Source of the DNA: Acerihabitans arboris
GTDB lineage: Bacteria > Pseudomonadota > Gammaproteobacteria > Enterobacterales > Enterobacteriaceae
Reading direction: 5' to 3'
DNA: 64,000 bases
NCBI RefSeq assembly: GCF_010131535.1
Contig: NZ_WUBS01000006.1
Location: 62,001 to 126,000 of the forward strand
Part shown: in pieces, positions 8,412 through 17,301 of the stretch
How positions within the stretch are numbered: the first letter of the stretch is position 1
How the letters are laid out: each line of letters begins with the position of its first letter
Position numbers and translations under genes: made by a program
The notes under the pieces: model-generated
Databases searched by the model: none
Told to the model about the DNA's origin: nothing
The model's input: the letters and a program-made list of their open reading frames with translations, nothing else

Positions 8412-8549
8412 ATGCCTGAATTGCAAAAAATTCTTGAAGGACTCGATGAAAAAGATTTTCTGAAGGCGCAAGAAAACGTTGATGTCATGCGTAACGAAGA
8501 AGGCTGTTTCGTGAATGTTCGAATGATTGCTTACGACGATTTGGCCTGA
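8412..8549 (+). CDS. 45-residue peptide, candidate RiPP precursor
   Basis: A 45-codon gene with a strong ribosome site (TTGGAGGAAA, ATG ten bases after GGAGG), first in an apparent operon behind a consensus promoter. The N-terminal 30 residues are charged and helical (MPELQKILEGLDEKDF, then KAQENVDVMRN), as expected of a leader peptide. After EEG follows a short C-terminal part, CFVNVRMIAYDDLA, that could be the core. It has a single Cys and no Gly-Gly processing site; a lasso-type ring is unlikely because no Asp or Glu falls 7-9 residues after the Gly. The function is inferred from the HExxH protein and exporter that follow. It could instead be a small regulator. Confidence 0.6.
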   Translation: MPELQKILEGLDEKDFLKAQENVDVMRNEEGCFVNVRMIAYDDLA

Positions 8550-8574
8550 ATGTAAATATGGTGGGGAACTCAAC

Positions 8575-9486
8575 ATGTTCCCCGCTAATATAAATATAGA
8601 TATGGAGATGGAAATGATACATTTGATCGGCGTAGATGAAGTTTTGAAAAACATGGCTGTACTTGGGGCTCCGCTATCGAGGAAGTCTCCTGCTGGCTTT
8701 GATGAGATAGAGTTTGGATTCCATGATTTTCTGAGAGATTATCAACCTGATGTACCGCGATCAAATATTTTGGGCTCACAAATAATTGATGATCGTGAAA
8801 TGGAAGACAAACTGACAGAACTTTATCGCACAGATGCTTTGTTAAATGACAGAGAACAATCTTCATTGATTGGAGACCCTCTAGAGGATGGACTGCGTGA
8901 AAAAAGAAACAATTTTTTACTAACAGCAATTGAGGAAATGAAAGATAAAATGCCAAAAAACTTCTATGTTTTCCAGATGACGATTGATTCTTTATTTCAA
9001 AGGAATTCAATCGGCTCAGGTGGAGGTTCTACTTCTAATGCCGTGGGCGTTATCTGGATAAATAGCCGTAATCACTGGCATAAACAGGACTTGACAGAGT
9101 TGCTTATACATGAGTTAACACACAATTTAGTATTTATTGATGAACTGCGTTACTTACATTTTAGGGATTATAAACTCCTTCAGAAAAAAGAGAACTATGC
9201 AAAGTCAGCAATACTTAATATGAACAGGCCAATTGATAAGGTCTTTCATAGCATCATTGTCGCTGTCGAAGTGCTGATTGCCAGACGTAACTATCTCAGT
9301 GAACCGGAAAAAACTCACGTTCACCCACCATCAGGTAAAATGATTACTCAAACACTTGAAGCGCCGGATTCATTAACCAGCCTTGAAAATTATAAAAATT
9401 TGCTAACAGACAGAGGGCAGTCACTCATTCTGAAGTGCCGTGAGCATATTGACATCATGATTATGCAGGAAAGGAAAAGTGCATAG
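8575..9486 (+). CDS. HExxH-motif protein, candidate peptide-modifying metalloenzyme
   Basis: A 303-residue soluble protein with a metal-binding HELTH motif (His179, Glu180, His183) in a hydrophobic helix, and downstream RPIDKVFHSIIVAVEVL with His225. That spacing and the RP...H segment resemble, from memory, the HEXXH motif-containing putative peptide modification family found in RiPP gene clusters, some members of which are iron/2-oxoglutarate hydroxylases rather than proteases. A zinc protease (for example M91-like) is the main alternative. I chose the ATG at 8575, with GGTGGGG upstream; later in-frame ATGs at 8602-8614 are possible. It follows the peptide gene by 25 bases and is AT-rich like its neighbours. 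Confidence 0.6.
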   Translation: MFPANINIDMEMEMIHLIGVDEVLKNMAVLGAPLSRKSPAGFDEIEFGFHDFLRDYQPDVPRSNILGSQIIDDREMEDKLTELYRTDALLNDREQSSLIGDPLEDGLREKRNNFLLTAIEEMKDKMPKNFYVFQMTIDSLFQRNSIGSGGGSTSNAVGVIWINSRNHWHKQDLTELLIHELTHNLVFIDELRYLHFRDYKLLQKKENYAKSAILNMNRPIDKVFHSIIVAVEVLIARRNYLSEPEKTHVHPPSGKMITQTLEAPDSLTSLENYKNLLTDRGQSLILKCREHIDIMIMQERKSA

Positions 9487-9547
9487 CTCGTAAAATAACC
9501 GCTGGGGTTCTGATACTTACACCTTCTGATAAAGGACTAAAGTTAAA

Positions 9548-10927
9548 ATGGCAGGAAGGAATTCAGCGTTCAGATTCTTGATTAACCGATATTTTTTTCT
9601 CTCTCTGTTTTTTCTCATCATCCAACAACTCATTGTGGCTTCATCCACATATTGGATAGGTGGACTGGCTGAACAAGTTGGTAGCAATGAAAATTTCACG
9701 TTGTATTTGGTTTTTTTTGTGTTGTCTTTGATAATAGTATATATTCCTTCTTTTTTCTCTGCGATTTTTCTGGAAAAATCAAAGTTTATAGCGCTCGAAA
9801 AATACATAGATATATTTAGACGTAATTTCTGGAATAAAGCCTCCATAAGAACAAATAAAAATTATAAAGATCTCCATCTTCCCTATGTTTCTACTGAGGG
9901 ATTTTTAGTGTTTGAGGAGAGCTTCAAATTCATTTTTGACTGGATATCTGTAATTCTCAATGTCTCGTTTAGTGTCTTAGTATTAGCGCTAGTTGTTAAT
10001 GTTTCAATTGTATGGCCATATATTATAAGTCTCTGTTTGATATGCGTTAATGTTTTTTTATTCAGGAAAAAAATACAGGATGAAGGCGCTCATTCTCAAA
10101 CTTCAAGAACTGCTCTTCAGCGGGTATTATCACTTTCATGGGATAATATCTTATTGGGTAACAAATACAATCTTTTGCTTTATCAACGCGAGTTGCAGGT
10201 ACGCCAGATATTAGCCTCGGAATCTGCAATTCATTGTCAATATTGGAGCAACATTGCATCCACTTTGGGCATGCTACTGACGATGGCGCCGGTCTTCATA
10301 TGGTCAGGTGTGCTGTTCTATAAAAATATAGCAGTCCCGTCTATCCTTGCTGTACTGGTTGCCACACTGCCTAGGCAAATAATGATTCTTCAACATGCTT
10401 ATATCGCTATTTTTTATACTACAAGTTGGTCAGCGTTAAAAGCCAGATTATTGGGCCTTGGTAAGTCCGCCGAGATCCCAGTGATATCTCAGAAAATTGA
10501 GGATCGTATCCAATGGGAACTATTTGAATGTGAGACTACCGGTGCTTTATCTGAAGGAGTAAATTTACAGCACATGAACAGCGCTTCTATGCCTCTCTCT
10601 GGTAGAATAACGATTAGAGGACCGAACGGCGCAGGTAAATCTTCTTATCTTTGCTGGCTTAAAGAACAAATTGGCGATTGTGCCTATTATCTGCCGGCAC
10701 ATCATGAATTGATTTTTAAAAATACCCTCAGTAAAAATCTATCAACCGGACAAGCGGCACAGGAATATCTTGAGGAACTTTCACAAGTGGCTGCGATAGA
10801 AATAAAAATTCTCATGTTGGATGAGTGGGATGCTAATTTAGATCTTAGTTCACGTACTAGGTTGAATAATCTGATCGATAAGCTAAGCCAGTCGATACTG
10901 ATTGTTGAAGTTCGTCACGGCTACTAA
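9548..10927 (+). CDS. ABC exporter with fused membrane domain and compact ATPase domain
   Basis: A 459-residue half-transporter. Residues 1-300 carry about six hydrophobic segments of an ABC type-1 membrane domain. The ATPase part is only about 120 residues instead of the usual 200-230: Walker A GPNGAGKSS (Lys364), a signature-like LSTGQ (398-402), Walker B LMLDE (Asp425, Glu426) followed by WDANLD, and an H-loop His457 three residues from the end. So all catalytic motifs survive but the helical and beta subdomains are cut down. It follows the HExxH gene by about 60 bases with an AAAGGA site. The likely role is to export the mature peptide and give self-immunity. Confidence 0.75.
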   Translation: MAGRNSAFRFLINRYFFLSLFFLIIQQLIVASSTYWIGGLAEQVGSNENFTLYLVFFVLSLIIVYIPSFFSAIFLEKSKFIALEKYIDIFRRNFWNKASIRTNKNYKDLHLPYVSTEGFLVFEESFKFIFDWISVILNVSFSVLVLALVVNVSIVWPYIISLCLICVNVFLFRKKIQDEGAHSQTSRTALQRVLSLSWDNILLGNKYNLLLYQRELQVRQILASESAIHCQYWSNIASTLGMLLTMAPVFIWSGVLFYKNIAVPSILAVLVATLPRQIMILQHAYIAIFYTTSWSALKARLLGLGKSAEIPVISQKIEDRIQWELFECETTGALSEGVNLQHMNSASMPLSGRITIRGPNGAGKSSYLCWLKEQIGDCAYYLPAHHELIFKNTLSKNLSTGQAAQEYLEELSQVAAIEIKILMLDEWDANLDLSSRTRLNNLIDKLSQSILIVEVRHGY

Positions 10928-11122
10928 TTTTAGTGAAGGTCGCTTTAAAACTTAAAATATTTGGCTGGCGCGGCCGAACGACGTTACGTAACCGATGTCA
11001 GCAAATCGCGGGAGGAGGGGCAGTTCTTGACCGGGTCACGGATGCCCATGCGCGGTCGAGTTTGATGCTTATATAGCACCGGGGCGGCGGCTCGCCACCC
11101 GGACAACCCAGGCCAACGTGCC

Positions 11123-11391
11123 TCAGGAACCGGCGGGCGGGGCCGATTTTCGGCTGGCGCCGGGCGGCAGGCCGGTGGTGCGCTTGAAGGCGCGGCTAAA
11201 GGCGGCCTGGGACGTGTAGCCGAGGCGCAGCGCCACGGCTTCGATGGGCAGCCTGTCGTGGATCAGCCACTGGCTGGCGAGGCGCATCCGCAGTTCCGTG
11301 GCGTAGCGTAGCGGCGGCGTGCCGATAATGGCCTGGAAACGTTCCGCAAAGACGGAGCGGGAGGCATGGCATTCCGCCGCCAGCGCTGGGG
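11123..11391 (-). pseudogene. AraC-family regulator, beheaded by deletion
   Basis: Only the C-terminal AraC helix-turn-helix pair remains: ALAAECHASRSVFAERF, then PPLRYATELRMRLA, LRLGYTSQAAFSRAFKR and a proline-rich end. Upstream of the ALAAEC segment family similarity stops at about 11391, where the opposite strand becomes the start of MFS similarity. The N-terminal ligand domain (about 200 residues) and the promoter are missing. An open frame continues to 11602 only because it is antisense to the MFS gene. Confidence 0.75.
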
Positions 11392-12465
11392 GTATCGGAA
11401 GCCTTGGCGGGGCAGGCGGTAACGGTGACGGCGGCGGCGGCGCTGTTTTCCGGATTGCTGGTGCCGGGCCTGACGCGAGGGATCGACCGGCGGTTGGTAC
11501 TGCTGTGTTTTTCCACGCTGATGACCGCCTCCAACCTGCTGGTGGCCTTCTCCTCAAGCCTGACGGTGCTGCTGCTGATGCGGATCCTGCTGGGCATTGC
11601 ACTGGGCGGTTTCTGGAGCATGGCGGCGGCAGTGGCGATGCGCCTCGTGCCCGCGGCGCTGTTGCCGCGCGCCCTGTCGATTATCTTCAGCGGCATTGCG
11701 GTGGGAACCGTCGTGGCGGTGCCGCTTGGCAGCTACCTGGGCGGAATGTACGGCTGGCGCAGCGCCTTCGTGGCGGCGGCCGCGGTCGGTGTGGTGACGT
11801 TGATCTTCCAGTTGTTCACGCTGCCGCGGCTGGCGCCCCGCAGGACGGCGCGGCTGAGAACGGTGCTGGAGGTGCTGTTGCGCCCGGGTATTGCGCTGGG
11901 AATGCTGGGCTGCGTGCTGGTGCACACCGGTCACTTCGCGCTGTTCACCTATATCCGGCCGTTCCTGGAAAGTACTACCGGCGTCGGCCCCGACGGACTG
12001 GCGCTCATGCTGCTGGGGTTCGGCGTGGCCAACTTTGCCGGCACGCTGCTGGCCGGGCGGCTGCTTGAGCGCAGCCCCCGCGGGACGCTGGCGTTGATGC
12101 CAGCGCTGGTCGGCGTTGCTGCGTTGGCCCTGGCGCTGCTGCCTGCCTCCGTGGCCGGCCAGGCGCTGCTGGTGGCGCTCTGGGGCATGGCTTTTGGCGG
12201 CGTGCCGGTGGCGTGGTCGAACTGGGTGGCCCGCGCGGTGCCCGACCAGGCGGAAAGCGCGGGCGGGATGGTGGTGGCGTCGGTGCAGGCCGCCATCGCC
12301 GCCGGCGCCGCCGCGGGGGGCGCGATGTTTAGCTTCAAAGGCATCGCCGGCGTGTTCATGGCCGCCGGCGTCTTGATGATGCTTGCGGCGCTGCTGATAG
12401 CGCTGCGGGTCAGGGTCGAATCACCCCGGCACGGCGCCGGCGCTGGTCCGGCGTCGCATCGGTGA
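11383..12465 (+). pseudogene. MFS efflux transporter (DHA1/arabinose-efflux type), N-terminus deleted
   Basis: Similarity to DHA1-type major facilitator proteins begins abruptly at LGVSEALAGQ (11386) and runs through AVTVTAAAALFSGLLVPGLTRGIDRR to the end, with about ten to eleven membrane helices. The usual first 40-50 residues (the start and first helix) are missing, and there is no start codon with a ribosome site at the break. A TTG at 11404 opens a 353-codon frame but would give a protein lacking helix 1. The beheaded AraC gene abuts head-to-head, so one deletion removed both 5-prime ends. Confidence 0.75.
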
Positions 12466-12687
12466 TATCCGCGGGCGGATGCCGGGGTAGGTTCGCGCCG
12501 TTCGCCATCTGCCCCGGATGATAGATTGGCCTGTGCGCGGACCATGTGTACCGGGCGTTTGCCCATGCACGGGGATGCAAACCACGCCGATGTTGCGCCC
12601 ACGATCGGCAACCCGCGGGGATCCCGCCTTGCAATTGATCCGTCACTCGCTTAGCCTTTAGGCGAACTGTGGGATGGCGATACGGTA

Positions 12688-13146
12688 ATGAATCTTGAGA
12701 CCACCATGCTGATGCAAATTAGATTAGCCCAGCCGGCCGACGTCGCGGGTATGTTCCATGTCCGAACGTCGGTGACCGAGAACATCCTGTCCAGGGATGA
12801 GTTGGCCGAAGCAGGCATAACCGAGGCTTCGATCACCAAGATGATCCTCGGCGCTTCTTGTGCCTGGGTGGCAAACGATAAGGGCCAGGTCGTTGGTTTT
12901 TCGATGATTGATCTCGCGGAAGGTTCACTGTTCGCCGCGTTCGTGCTACCGTCCCATGAAGGTAAGGGCATTGGCAAAATGCTCGTGCAAGCCGCGGAGG
13001 AGGCTTTATTCCGGCAACACACCGTCGCATGGCTTGAAACAGGTAAGTCGACCCGTGCCGCTGGTTTCTACCGCCATCTGGGATGGGGAATGGAGCAGGA
13101 CGTTGGCGGGGGCGATATCCGTCTTGAAAAAAAACGGCGCATCTAA
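12688..13146 (+). CDS. GNAT-family N-acetyltransferase
   Basis: A GNAT acetyltransferase of up to 152 residues. The acetyl-CoA pyrophosphate loop is in LPSHEGKGIGKMLVQAAEE, and the last strand ends in FYRHLGWGME. Three starts are possible: ATG 12688, 12706 or 12712; family similarity begins at QIRLAQPADV, so the latest is plausible and none has a strong ribosome site. The acyl acceptor is unknown. The 220 bases before it hold no gene. Confidence 0.8.
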   Translation: MNLETTMLMQIRLAQPADVAGMFHVRTSVTENILSRDELAEAGITEASITKMILGASCAWVANDKGQVVGFSMIDLAEGSLFAAFVLPSHEGKGIGKMLVQAAEEALFRQHTVAWLETGKSTRAAGFYRHLGWGMEQDVGGGDIRLEKKRRI

Positions 13147-13352
13147 CGTCGTTGCGGCTAGCGTAAATTGAGCTCCTTATGCCGGGTGTCGCCACTCCTT
13201 TCAGGAAGCACAGGATTATTTGCCGGTTTTCTCCACGATGGCGCAGTGTCTCGTCCAGCTTCTCGACTTATCCCGGTGAATGGCGGATGGACCATGTTAG
13301 CTTGGCCACAAGTGTTCCATCTGTTAAGGCCTTTGTTGCGAGGAGATAGATT

Positions 13353-13790
13353 TTGGCAATAATCAGGACCGCCGTGCTCTCAGACGCACCCGCTATTGCA
13401 TCGTTGCTTTCCGATCTCGGTTATCCAGACACCGGCGGGTTTATCAACGACAGGATGCAACAGCTTCTTGCGCATCCTGATGAAACGCTGCTGGTGGCGG
13501 AAGAGGACAACAGCATCCTCGGCGTCGTTTCACTGCATTTTATTCCCCAGTTGGCGCTGGCCGGTGATTTTTGCAGGATTAGCTATTTTTGCGTGGACCC
13601 GGCCGCCCGGGGTAAAGGAATTGGCAACGCGCTTGAATCCCGTGCGCAAGAATTGGCCCTTGCGCGCCGCTGTGACAGAATTGAAGTGCATTGCCATGCC
13701 AGACGGACCGATGCCCACCGTTTTTATTATCGGCAGGGGTATGCTGAATCACCTTTATATTTCTGCAAACGGATCAAAAGGGATAACTGA
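13353..13790 (+). CDS. GNAT-family N-acetyltransferase (TTG start)
   Basis: A 145-residue GNAT enzyme that begins with TTG, supported by GAGGAG nine bases upstream. The acetyl-CoA loop is VDPAARGKGIGNALESRAQELA, preceded by the ISYFCVD strand, and the C-terminal AHRFYYRQGYAE segment is typical. The substrate is not predictable. It is not closely related to the GNAT at 12688, so these are neighbours rather than a recent duplication. Confidence 0.82.
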   Translation: MAIIRTAVLSDAPAIASLLSDLGYPDTGGFINDRMQQLLAHPDETLLVAEEDNSILGVVSLHFIPQLALAGDFCRISYFCVDPAARGKGIGNALESRAQELALARRCDRIEVHCHARRTDAHRFYYRQGYAESPLYFCKRIKRDN

Positions 13791-14712
13791 TGCGTGATGC
13801 TGTGAACAGGCCACCTCCCTACCGTATACAACCTAGGGCTGGTAAACAATCACCGTCACTCAGCCAGTCACAGGCAAGGGGCGGTCATTCAGGGATGCAA
13901 ATGAGAGAACTAAAGCTCGCCACGTAGGCGTTATTTAGATGCTGGGTGATGGAAAATGTTGGAATTCCTTACGGCTCAACCGGTCATTGAAATTCAGCAG
14001 GTTGAGTTTAATGGGGAGGAATAGAGAGCCACGTCATCAACCGGCAATTTCCAATAATGGGCGGAGCTGATTCGGGGGGGCGGGTCATCAAAACGATGTT
14101 ACTGATTAAATGTTGGCTTAATTTCCGGGGCAGGTCAACACGACAGATGCATTCGGCCTCATTAATATTGAATAGCAAAATAATATGATGACATCATTCA
14201 TTTCACAAAAAATTAATATTTACTTAATTTCACTCAAGCCAATATGATGATAAAATACAGATAAACATCATTATCAAAAAAATCAATCTATTTGTTCTCT
14301 AACCACTATAAAAAATATTATAACCAATTGTTTATATTATCTTAGCAACTATTTTTCGTTATTCACTGCTTGCCATAATGAAAAGCAATCCGTTATTATA
14401 ACCCGGCATTATTCTATTATTGCCGGGACACTCACTCCCTATCCTACTAACGGCATAATATGCAGGTTGTGTTATGTCGTTATCTAAGTAATCATTGCAC
14501 AGCGAGCTAACCCTCGTTTGTCATGTCAATGGTGGCTCAGATCGGGCAGCTTAAGAGCTGGCCGCGTGGTAGGGCGGTAGTGAGATCCCGATTTGGGCCA
14601 CCGCCATCGATTTTTTTCGCGGTGGCGCTTGCAACTGAGGCCACCGTATCTGTTTTCTTGCTTGCCATGAGTGAATATTTACGCCGTACCTCTTCTTTTT
14701 CAGGTGATTGCC
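13791..14712. other. gene-poor accessory stretch
   Basis: No gene is supported over about 920 bases. The part to about 14140 is GC-moderate with only short frames lacking ribosome sites. 14160-14460 is strongly AT-rich and repetitive in A and T tracts, which could be a long promoter region of the next small gene or a scar of a lost element. An open frame at 14523-14738 overlaps that gene in another phase and has no supporting features. Confidence 0.4.
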
Positions 14713-14910
14713 ATGGAAAATCTTATCAATCCCGCTGAGCTGTGTTTTGACGATGTGCAGGGCCAATGTCAGGCGCTGGCCTATGCCGCGTATAAAATCG
14801 AAGATGAAGATGTCCGGGAGCTGTTGTTATATACCTTGATAGAAAAACAGCAGCAGCTGGAAATTCGGTTACCGGCTACCCAGCTGATAAAGGTCGACTC
14901 GCTGAATTAA
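14713..14910 (+). CDS. small acidic protein of unknown function
   Basis: A 65-residue gene with an AGGTGA ribosome site seven bases before ATG. The product (MENLINPAELCFDDVQGQ, then ALAYAAYKIEDEDVRELL and LIEKQQQLEIRLP) is acidic and almost wholly helical, without a signal or membrane segment. It has the look of the small regulator or connector proteins common in enterobacterial accessory DNA, but I do not recognise the family. It sits alone after an AT-rich stretch and before the effector array. Confidence 0.55.
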   Translation: MENLINPAELCFDDVQGQCQALAYAAYKIEDEDVRELLLYTLIEKQQQLEIRLPATQLIKVDSLN

Positions 14911-15320
14911 TACTGCTGCTTTTAATGACCCTGCAAGTCCCATAATGAGAGAGGTGGAGTTGCAGCCCCCGGCTGAGCCACATGCGTCAAGGCAAACTGC
15001 GTCTGGCCCAAAACATAGGGTGGTACAGATTTACGACATAAAAAACGGGCGGCAATAAGGAGATGGTAATTGTTCTAATGTTGTAGAAACAGAAGTTTCC
15101 CTGGTGTAATGGATATGGGGAAATGATTGAGTTCGATATGGCTATTGACGTAGCGAAAGAATGCGTTAAACAGCGCGTACCGCATGCAAAGGATGTTACT
15201 GTCAAAGGAACAGTGATTTCTGATGATGTTAAATTGTAGGGAGTAACATTAAGTTATGTGTTGGAAGATCATTGCTTACCTGAAAATTTTATCAAATATA
15301 ATAATTTTTGGGCATTGGTT
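14911..15320 (+). other. decayed small reading frames before the effector array
   Basis: A 38-codon frame (15123-15239, opening MIEFDMAIDVAKECV) ends at a TAG; the same phase then stays open to 15411 (EADYQIVVTFMKSHGNVS), as if a stop had split a gene of about 95 codons. A further short frame to 15520 lies in another phase. A related sequence upstream of the intact effector is frameshifted. I read this as the remains of a small gene that once accompanied each effector copy, but its identity is unknown. Confidence 0.4.
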
Positions 15321-15752
15321 CAGATAATGAGTAATAGGAGATGGGACGGATTTGACGAGGCCGATTATCAAATTGTTGTAACTTTTATGAAAAGCCATGG
15401 AAATGTTTCATAACCCACTATATTGCTGCGAAATTATTTAATCTCATTGATGTTAAGCAAGAAGCAGGCGCAAAAGCCGATGAAATTGCCAGAGTCATGT
15501 TGAGGACTTTTCTCATATAAATTCGAAAATGGATGATTACCACCTATGATCAAAAATATCGTTAATATCTTTTATTGGCCCTGGAAAGAAACGCCAACGC
15601 CAGAAAGCGGAGTCTGCGCTCGGCTTGTCGCGCAACTGGAAGAGATCCGGCAATCGGATGCTGATTTGAAAAATTCGTCCGAGGCTACCTTGATTGCACA
15701 GGAAATAGTAAAAGCATCAGACTTAAGGGGAATAAACCTAAGCGGATTAAAC
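15321..15752 (+). repeat. direct repeat, copy 1 (effector 5-prime module)
   Basis: About 430 bases, nearly identical to 17302-17733 at a fixed offset of 1981. It covers the upstream region, the ribosome site and the first 60 or so codons of the pentapeptide-repeat genes, and ends where the repeat coils diverge. It is evidence of a recent tandem duplication. Confidence 0.85.
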
Positions 15753-16487
15753 CTGCGCGGTGTATACCTGGGCGGGGCAAACCTGGGCAAAGCGGACCTG
15801 AGCGGGGCGGACCTGCGCGGGGTAAACATGGCTCTGGCAAACCTGTCCAAGGCAAACCTGGCCGGGGCAAATCTGGCCGGGGCAGACCTGACCGATGCAA
15901 ATCTGAGCGAGGCAACCCTGACCGGGGCGTGTCTGGATGAAGCATGCCTATCCCGGTCAGATTTGCACAAAGCAAATCTGACCGGAGCAAACCTGAAAAT
16001 GGCAAGGCTGAAGATGGCAGATTTGCGCGGAGCAAACCTGACCGGAGCAAACCTGACCGGAGCAGCCTTTAGTAGAGCAGGAGTAAATAGGGCGGTTCTG
16101 ACCGGGGCAAACCTGACCAATGCGAGGGTAATGATTGATATTAACACTTGGATGCCCCTCCTTTTTGCACTCAGGGACTTTCCGCGCCAGCTAGACGGGG
16201 CTAGCCTGCAGTTGACATTGCCTGACCGGTGGGATAAAGCCATGCTGGACAGGCATTTAAACCACATCAAATATCCCGGGATCGAGAGTCTGCTGAAGCT
16301 TATAGACAGTCTGGGTAATAACAAGCTGAAGGTACAATTTGCTTTACAATTGATGGAGTCATTACAACATGTTGACGTTTCTACCGTTGCGTTACCCCTG
16401 CGGTCTATCCTCGGAAAATCCCCTTATTCCAAAGATGAACGCCTGTCAGCGTGGCTGGACCTGATTTCTTTGGCAAAGCAGGAGTAA
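15546..16487 (+). pseudogene. pentapeptide-repeat effector, truncated copy 1
   Basis: 313 codons. The N-terminal 57 residues are almost the same as in the intact copy at 17527 (MIKNIVNIFYWPWKETPTPE). Then come about 27 pentapeptides of the A(N/D)LxG type (residues about 58-195) and the first part of the central domain (ARVMIDINTWMPLL, LPDRWDKAMLDRHL, VDVSTVALPLRSILGKSPYS). The frame ends at WLDLISLAKQE, where it has recombined into another copy's repeat region. The remaining central domain and the catalytic C-lobe are absent, so ligase activity is not expected. It might still make a beta-helix protein. Confidence 0.7.
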
Positions 16488-16872
16488 ATAGGGCGGATCT
16501 GGCCGGGGCAAGCCTGACCAATGCGAGGGTAATGATTGATATTAACACTTGGATGCCCCTCCTTTTTTCACTCAGGGTATTTCCGCGCCAGCTAGACGGG
16601 GCTAGCCTGCAGTTGACATTGCCTGACCGGTGGGATTGGGATGAAGCCATGCTGGACAGGCATTTAAACCACCTCAATCATCCCGAAAGCGGCAGTCTGC
16701 TGAAGCTTATAGACAGTCTGGGTAATAACGAGCTGAAGGTACAATTTACTTTGAAATTGATGAAGTCATTACAACATGTTGACGTTTCTACCGTTGCGTT
16801 ACCCCTGATGTCTATCCTCGGAAAATCCCCTTATTCCAAAGATGAACGCCTGTCAGCGTGGCTGGACCTGAT
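16078..16872 (+). repeat. tandem repeat of about 400 bp inside the effector array
   Basis: 16078-16464 and 16478-16872 are two near-identical copies offset by 400 bases, starting at GCAGGAGTAAATAGGGCGG and covering the last pentapeptides and the start of the central domain. The second unit has a six-base insertion (extra Trp-Asp codons). The junction near 16465-16478 marks unequal recombination between effector genes. Confidence 0.8.
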
Positions 16873-17150
16873 TTGCGCCGGTTATCCACTATTCATCCAG
16901 CGCAGTCTTCGGCACGGAAGATAATTTCCCGATAATGCTCAGGTATTATGCCTGGGCCTTGATGGCAAAGGCGAAACAGCTTGATTCGGCTGTTTTTGAC
17001 TCAGACCAATTTACCAACTGGACAAATCGTTTGCTGGGGCTGAAAGGGAAATTTACCTGCGTTGCGATGTTATCTCAAATGATGACGGAACATAGCGGAA
17101 AACGGTTTCAAGAGGTACTGGCAGGCATCATGCCCCCCGCCTGGAACTGA
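16478..17150 (+). pseudogene. pentapeptide-repeat effector, internal and C-terminal remnant (copy 2)
   Basis: This piece starts within the last pentapeptide coils, reads through the start of the central domain (LPDRWDWDEAMLDRHL, MKSLQHVDVSTVALPL), then at about 16880 jumps to sequence that in the intact gene lies about 785 bases later (near 19645) and shifts phase. The C-terminal end (MLRYYAWALMAKAKQLDS to MPPAWN) follows at 16935-17150, still holding the catalytic-type Cys segment as GKFTCVAML. The deletion plus frameshift makes it a pseudogene. Confidence 0.8.
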
Positions 17151-17301
17151 ACGCAGCCGAAGGCGGCGCTTTGATGAAATAAACAGGATGTTTAGATTTC
17201 AATAATATATTTCACATTGGCATCATTAAGTGATGAGTTGAAAGATTATTGCTCACTTGAAAATATTATCAAAGATAATAATTTATGTATGCGCCTTGGT
17301 G

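Noticed and set aside
8412-8549. Lasso peptide precursor
   Set aside because: After the candidate Gly at the leader/core border there is no Asp or Glu at positions 7-9 to close a ring, and no lasso cyclase or RRE/peptidase genes are nearby.
11404-12465. Intact 353-residue MFS transporter starting at TTG 11404
   Set aside because: Family similarity already begins upstream at 11386 and the first helix is missing; there is no ribosome site, and the head-to-head AraC gene is also beheaded.
13950-14140. IS21-like transposon scar
   Set aside because: A few GC-rich phrases looked familiar, but no terminal repeats or istA/istB coding similarity could be read.
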